Positions 59,170 to 64,000 of a stretch of 64,000 bases of DNA are shown in pieces. Below the pieces are notes generated by a model. It saw only the letters and a list, made by a program, of their open reading frames with translations, ran no database searches and was not told the origin of the DNA. The stretch lies in NCBI RefSeq assembly GCF_030272615.1, contig NC_081406.1, positions 246,939,218 to 247,003,217 on the forward strand. Reading direction: 5' to 3'. Numbering within the stretch: the stretch's first letter is position 1; each line of letters begins with the position of its first letter. A program made the translations under genes and the position numbers. This DNA is from Cryptomeria japonica. Its lineage: Eukaryota > Streptophyta > Pinopsida > Cupressales > Cupressaceae.

Positions 59170-59398
59170 ATAGCACTTTTGCATTGTAGGTTAGTGCTTT
59201 TGCATCGTAGGTTAGCGCTTTTGTTAGAAAATTAGCGCTTTTGCATCATAGGTTAGCACATATGTCATGTAGGTTACCGCTTTTGTCTAAAAATTAGCAC
59301 TTTTGTAATGCAGGTTAGCGCTTTTGTAACGCAGGTTAACGCTTTTGTAACGCAGGTTAGCGCTTTTGCATCGTAGGTTAGCGCATTTGACAGAAAAG
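59170..59398 (+). repeat. 21-bp tandem array, 11 copies, in the retroelement leader
   Basis: The core TTAGCGCTTTTG (with variants) begins at 59170, 59191, 59212, 59232, 59253, 59274, 59294, 59315, 59336, 59357 and 59378, so the period is 21 bases with two steps of 20. It begins 84 bases after the primer binding site. Confidence 0.93.
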
Positions 59399-61198
59399 TT
59401 TGTAACCATGATTTGAAATTAGGCTTGTAGAAGCCCACCTAAGGTTTTTCACTAACTTTTTACTATTTTGCAGGTTTTTAACAATTTCTTGCAGATTTGG
59501 AGGAGTTAACTTAGGATTTAGTGATTTCTTTTGTAACTTTTTCAAAGTTGGTTAAAAAGAATTCATATTTCCTTTTGGGTAAAAAGAACTTCATTTTCCA
59601 AATTTGGTGTTCTAAAAAGTACCTCACTTGTTTTTGGGCTATAAAAATAATTACATTTGCAAGGTAAAAAGAACAACAAATCAAACATTTACTTTCTTGC
59701 AAAATTAGGATTCACACCTCAAATTTTGGGCTCTAAAAAGAACAACAATCTTTCATTTTCTTGCAAAGGTAAAAAAAAAAAAAGCACAATCAATCTTATT
59801 TTTGCAAGTTAAAAAGAACAATCAACTTGTCCATTCTTACGAAGCAAGTTACTTTTTGCAACGATTTTCATTTTGTTGACCAGGATTTCCAATTCCTAGA
59901 TTAGAAAATCATTTGCTATGAAGGGATAAAATAAACACCATGCTTGTTGGAGCAACATCTCCAAGTAGAGGATAGATCACATTGCTATGGAAAGTTAAAA
60001 ATAACACTTGTATTATGTGTCTCGAAAGTGGTAGGTATATGCTCTCCCCTTAATTGGGTGATCAAAAAGCCAAACCCACTCTTTTTACGCTTTCTTTGCT
60101 TTCAAGCAATTAATCCTTTAGAGGGCCTGCCTTCCCAAGCTGCCTTGAGGGGGCCAGTGAGAGGGGAATGACCTAAAGTGGAAACGGGCTAATACCGAGT
60201 CCTTCCAATCCACTATAAATAAATCGTGTTTGTAATGAAAGTTCAAACAACATGTGCTGATAAGTTCATACCGACACTATGTTTCCCCATAAACCCTATG
60301 GAGAGTAACCTCTATAGGCTGGGAACCTTCTGTATTTACAGAGCTGAAAGTGTCGCATATGGCCACATGACCGGAAGCCTTTACTAAAAACCACTTGTAC
60401 TAGTTGCCAAAATCCTTCTAGTTGTTAGCGTAGGAGGTTGGACCTCTGAAGCGGCTCACACACATATGGTTCTTAGTAGAGATATAAAGTTTGCCATGAG
60501 GAGATTTCATGGAAATTGGTGCTTGGCTGCCCCGAAGAAGTGAGTGCTAAGGGTGGAGCCAGTGGGGTCAAGCATCTAAATATCCTATTTGAATAAGCGT
60601 AGCCTCGGGGGAAACTCCATGTGAGATTCAACAACTATTGTCTCAGCCTGCCATAGGGATTTGTACTTGCTTGTGTTTTTTATTTATTAAAAAATTGTGT
60701 CTTCTATGTCTGTAACATGTTCCAAATGGTCAAAAATTGAAGAAAATTATCATCTACAAAAGATCAAAATCAACAAATTTCTGGAAAAGTGTGATCAAAA
60801 GGATAAAACAAAAAGCATTCCAACACTTGAAACACCAACTCAAAACCAAGGTATCAAAACATCAAATTATCAAAATAATTCTCGAGGTAGGTTTTGTCTC
60901 TAAACCATCACGTATTTTCAAAATAGCTCAAACAACTAGGTTGCTAATCCTATAGGTTATTCCCAAAAGGTTCTATAAACATCAACATTCAACAAGCTAT
61001 TGATTCAAACATCTTAAGTGCAAAAATCAACATCCTTGACAAGTCTCTCATCAGGATAATCAAATCCTCTATCATGAAGCTTGATCAATCTATACTAGGT
61101 TCCTAATCTTGGATATATCTTTCCTATTTTGAACTTAGGTTACATCAAAACCAAAATTGCACCATTGGAATCAAACTTGTAAACTGTCAAATGCTTAT
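59399..61198 (+). other. long leader of the third Tat element
   Basis: Non-coding leader. 59550-59825 is rich in a recurring TAAAAAGAAC word (about seven copies). 60180-60650 is a less AT-rich block with GGGAACCTTCTG and GCCTCGGGGGAAACTCC words that looks structured but that I cannot assign. 60700-61150 is A-rich. Short frames such as 60697-60903 have no support. Long leaders are usual for Tat/Ogre elements. Confidence 0.6.
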
Positions 61199-61471
61199 AT
61201 GACTTTTAAGTATCACCTTAAGAAAAGAAAACCCAGTTACAAAGCTACTCAAAAAAGAATAAGATACTTGTATATCAATCGCAAGATCTTACTGAAACAT
61301 AGAACATTCCTACACCGTTTTCATCACTACTTACGTGGCTGCGGTATAGAATTTGATGGTGAAACTCTACAAAGACGTTCTTTTCAACAAAGAGATGCTT
61401 TATCCCAACGAATAAACAATAGTGGTAAGATCAATAAAGCATATCATCCTAAACCAATAATCACCTATTGA
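61199..61471 (+). CDS. small basic ORF upstream of gag (extra ORF), 90 aa
   Basis: ATG at 61199 (MTFKYHLKKRKPSYKAT) to TGA 61469-61471; the frame is open upstream to at least 61157 without an ATG. It is strongly basic. The segment YINRKILLKHRTFLHRFHHY, followed by LRG, EFDGETLQR, ALSQR, GKIN and ITY, aligns collinearly with 6190-6425 in the other Tat family. It ends 40 bases before the gag ATG. Conservation across two divergent families, with an intact frame here, argues for a protein-coding role. Possible functions (nucleic-acid binding, or upstream translational control of gag) are inference. I do not recognise it; relation to Ogre ORF1 is possible. Confidence 0.68.
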   Translation: MTFKYHLKKRKPSYKATQKRIRYLYINRKILLKHRTFLHRFHHYLRGCGIEFDGETLQRRSFQQRDALSQRINNSGKINKAYHPKPIITY

Positions 61472-61511
61472 CCTTGTCCTTGGGAACTTTCAACAACTTT
61501 GAAATAAACAC

Positions 61512-64000
61512 ATGCCAGTTTGGACTAGAGCCCAATACGGACAACTTAAAAAACAACAACAAATGGAGGAAGAAGATACCACTTTTGGATTTACCTCTGT
61601 TGACAAAGAAGCCATCAATAGCACCATTAGAGACCTGGAACAAGATTTCAAATTTGATAGGCTAATGGAAAAATTGTTGGCAAAAGAAAAAGAAAAATAT
61701 CTCTTGATGTTGGCAAAATCTGGAGCTAAACTACCACAAGACGTGGAGACAAGTAACACCCAAAACACGGATGAGCAAAAAAATGAAGATATGAACAATG
61801 AAGAAACAAGGAAAGAAAGGGATGATAAAAGAAAAGAGCATAGTGACAAAAAGACTCATGACAAAACAAGGAGAGACTATACAAATAATCCCTTATCAAA
61901 CCTTACTCAACAAATACAAGCTCTACAACAACAAATACAAGACATGCAAAATGGGACAAGCTCCAAGAAATATTCGTTACAAGATATATGCCCATATCCT
62001 TTTGATAAAAATTTGAATATGACGCCATTTCCGCAACATTGCGAGATCCCTAAATATGGCAAATACGATGGAAAATCTGATCCTCAAGATCACATTAGGG
62101 AGTTTTGTACTATGAGCATGGAATTTGCTCACGAGGAAACTTACCTTATGCATCTTTTTCCTAGGAGTTTAAATGGACAATCAATCGAGTGGTTTTCAAG
62201 ATTACCATCTGGAATCAAATCCTTTGAAGAACTTGTGAATATGTTTATTTCACAATATTCCTACAATATAAGGAATGAAATAACAATGCCAGATCTTTGC
62301 AATGTTAAACAAAAGAATGGTGAATCCTTTATGATCTTTTTACAACGATGGAAATGCATGTTTAATAGGTATCCCCGAGATGTACCTAATCAAGAAAAAA
62401 TGGACATATTCATTGATAATCTTATCAGTGAAATGAGTTATCGACTAAGGATGCAATGTCCTCCCTCTTTTGCCAAAATAATTGAAAATGGTCTGAAAAT
62501 AGAGAACGCAATGGTAAAGAAAGGAGAACTAAAACTTTACAATAATTCATACAACAACAACAATGACAAACCCAAGTTTTGGTCAAAGAATAGGAATGTT
62601 AGCAATGAAGGAAATGATGATAACAATACTGCGAAACAACAACAACCAATTTTGAATCTATCAAGTCAAATCCCAAGCAACAACAATCTAGAAAACAATA
62701 AAGCCAAGTCCTTTTTCTCTAATCCTCGGAGAAAATTCACAAACATTGGAGAATCTTTAGAATCAACTCTAAAAACTTTGCTTGCTAACAAATTGATTGT
62801 TTTACCAGAAGCAAGAATTTATGAACCACCAGTTAAGCCAAATTGGTGGAATGACAATCACTTTTGCAATTATCATCGGAATAAAGGACACCTAACAAAT
62901 GATTGTCAAAGATTGAAACACATTATCCAAGATCTAATTGATAATGGAACCATCACGGTGGATAGCCATAAGACGAATGAATCACACTTAGCTTTTAAAA
63001 GTCCACTTCCAAACTATGATAAAGGTGAATCATCCCGATTAGAAAATGACAAAGGGAAAACCAAAGTGAATTATGCTTATATATACGATGATGTAGTAAA
63101 TGTGATCATTGTTAACAAAAATCCATCTTCAGAACCAATCAACGTTATCACAAGAAGCAAAACAAAGGTAACCTTTCTAGGTATAGCAAAAGACCCAACA
63201 TCTGCATCACAACAATACAATTTAGTAGAGAAATTACAACGAATACCTGCTCAAATATCAATTCTAGAACTTCTCAAAGTTTCACCTATGCATAAAGAAA
63301 TTTTGGAGAAAGCATTAGTGGAAACAACGGTTTCAAAATATTTGGATGTAGATCAGTTCCAAAACATGGTAGGACATCTTATAGCTCCTCATTTCTTATC
63401 ATTTTCTGAAAATGATGATGCATCCTTACAACATCCTCACAATGCTCCTTTACATGTTGAAGTCTCCATTAATAAAATTCGTGTCAAATGTGTACTCATA
63501 GATGGAGGAGCTGGTTTAAACATTTGTGCTTTAAGCTTGATAAAAGCTTTGGGATATTCAGAGAATGCAGTAGACCCGAAAAAGAAAATAACCATCAAGG
63601 CTTACGATGAAGCAGAACGTTCTTCTAAAGGAATTGCTATGCTACCAATAAGGATAGGACCTGTGGAAAAGGATACATTGTGTCAAGTTTTAGATTTGAA
63701 TCTCTCCTACAACATTCTTCTGGGAAGACCATGGATTCACAAGATGCAAGCAGTTCCTTCTACATACCATCAATGTGTAAAATTTCCTCATGAAGGAAAA
63801 GAAATCACTATAATTGCAGATTCCAGTCAATATTGCAATAATTTGAAGCCAACACAAGATACCACAGTTCCACATAACAAAGAATTAGTATATCCTACCA
63901 AGGAAATTCAAGCAAAGTTATGGGAAACTTTTGAAGAAAAGCTCAAGTTAAATGATGAAGGAATGGGAAAGTATTCTTTGAATAATTTTCCACTTTCCCC
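61512..64000 (+). CDS. gag-protease polyprotein of the third Tat element, open at window end
   Basis: The ATG at 61512 (MPVWTRAQYGQLKKQQQ) opens a frame with no stop to the window edge (829 codons seen). N-terminus is rich in Gln, Glu and Lys. The Gag core spans about residues 190-290 (DHIREFCTMSMEFAHEETY, IEWFSRLPSGIKSFEEL). A zinc-knuckle-like CNYHRNKGHLTNDC starts at about residue 452. The protease active site VLIDGGAGLNIC has its Asp at about 664, followed by AERSSKG and LLGRPWIHKMQAVPSTYHQC. At positions where the right Tat copy has TAG (for example before YNLVE near 63215) this frame has CAA. Gag would assemble the particle and the protease would cut it; pol is expected just outside the window. 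Confidence 0.9.
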   Translation, partial: MPVWTRAQYGQLKKQQQMEEEDTTFGFTSVDKEAINSTIRDLEQDFKFDRLMEKLLAKEKEKYLLMLAKSGAKLPQDVETSNTQNTDEQKNEDMNNEETRKERDDKRKEHSDKKTHDKTRRDYTNNPLSNLTQQIQALQQQIQDMQNGTSSKKYSLQDICPYPFDKNLNMTPFPQHCEIPKYGKYDGKSDPQDHIREFCTMSMEFAHEETYLMHLFPRSLNGQSIEWFSRLPSGIKSFEELVNMFISQYSYNIRNEITMPDLCNVKQKNGESFMIFLQRWKCMFNRYPRDVPNQEKMDIFIDNLISEMSYRLRMQCPPSFAKIIENGLKIENAMVKKGELKLYNNSYNNNNDKPKFWSKNRNVSNEGNDDNNTAKQQQPILNLSSQIPSNNNLENNKAKSFFSNPRRKFTNIGESLESTLKTLLANKLIVLPEARIYEPPVKPNWWNDNHFCNYHRNKGHLTNDCQRLKHIIQDLIDNGTITVDSHKTNESHLAFKSPLPNYDKGESSRLENDKGKTKVNYAYIYDDVVNVIIVNKNPSSEPINVITRSKTKVTFLGIAKDPTSASQQYNLVEKLQRIPAQISILELLKVSPMHKEILEKALVETTVSKYLDVDQFQNMVGHLIAPHFLSFSENDDASLQHPHNAPLHVEVSINKIRVKCVLIDGGAGLNICALSLIKALGYSENAVDPKKKITIKAYDEAERSSKGIAMLPIRIGPVEKDTLCQVLDLNLSYNILLGRPWIHKMQAVPSTYHQCVKFPHEGKEITIIADSSQYCNNLKPTQDTTVPHNKELVYPTKEIQAKLWETFEEKLKLNDEGMGKYSLNNFPLS

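Larger units (their letters stand above)
57869..64000 (+). mobile_element. third Tat-lineage Ty3/gypsy element, 5' part, apparently intact
   Basis: LTR, primer binding site, 2.4-kb leader, small upstream ORF, and an open gag-protease frame that continues past the window end. Its Gag and protease are clearly homologous to those at 6948-9571 but divergent enough to be a separate family. Unlike the other two Tat copies it has no stop in the 2.49 kb of gag-protease visible. pol and the 3' LTR lie outside the window. Confidence 0.88.

Noticed and set aside
59170-59398. Regularly spaced short repeats resembling a CRISPR array
   Set aside because: The units are contiguous 21-base tandem copies without unique spacers, in a plant retroelement leader.
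1-64000. tRNA, rRNA, organelle-derived or bacterial-type genes
   Set aside because: I looked for tRNA-like cloverleaf blocks, rRNA cores and organelle genes and saw none that I could support; the tRNA-like words found are retroelement primer binding sites.

Overview
The window is nuclear DNA from a land plant. The evidence is a spliced plant-specific remorin gene with five GT-AG exons, several lineages of plant LTR retrotransposons (Tat-type Ty3/gypsy, Sirevirus-like and other Ty1/copia), a decayed LINE, and an AT-rich, gene-poor background with nested insertions. A large, repeat-rich seed-plant genome, perhaps a gymnosperm, fits. That is inference; nothing here fixes the species.

Layout. 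1-6053 (minus) and 6054-about 15200 (plus) are two copies of one Tat-type Ty3/gypsy family, head to head. They form inverted arms of about 6 kb around a spacer of about 1 kb. The right copy keeps a 1,429-residue pol ORF and a 3'-UTR tandem array. 15300-16776 holds a minus-strand gypsy-type LTR abutting a copia LTR end. 16777-21340 is mostly unassigned. 22213-26535 is the only host gene I can support: a complete five-exon remorin of 591 residues with a long N-terminus. 27590-28830 is a degenerate repeat block, and 29450-31330 is a decayed minus-strand LINE. 31460-about 40990 is a decayed minus-strand Ty1/copia element interrupted by two solo LTRs, one of them a 3.5-kb LTR packed with internal repeats. 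41000-47330 has little recognisable content. 47332-48393 is a solo LTR with a perfect target duplication. 48859-55630 is a structurally complete LTR retrotransposon with matching target duplications but no pol. It encodes a coiled-coil Gag with four zinc knuckles and a second, roughly 1,060-codon reading frame that I do not recognise. 55631-57868 is LTR-like and repetitive sequence. 57869 to the window end is the 5' part of a third, better preserved Tat element: LTR, PBS, long repeat-bearing leader, small upstream ORF, and an uninterrupted gag-protease frame that runs off the window.

How the parts relate. The pol-less element at 48859 has to borrow reverse transcriptase and integrase from relatives elsewhere. 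The two Tat families, though divergent in sequence, share a small basic ORF upstream of gag; this is the most suggestive undescribed coding signal here. Many stops in the decayed copies are C-to-T changes in CG or CHG context, as expected for long-methylated plant transposons.
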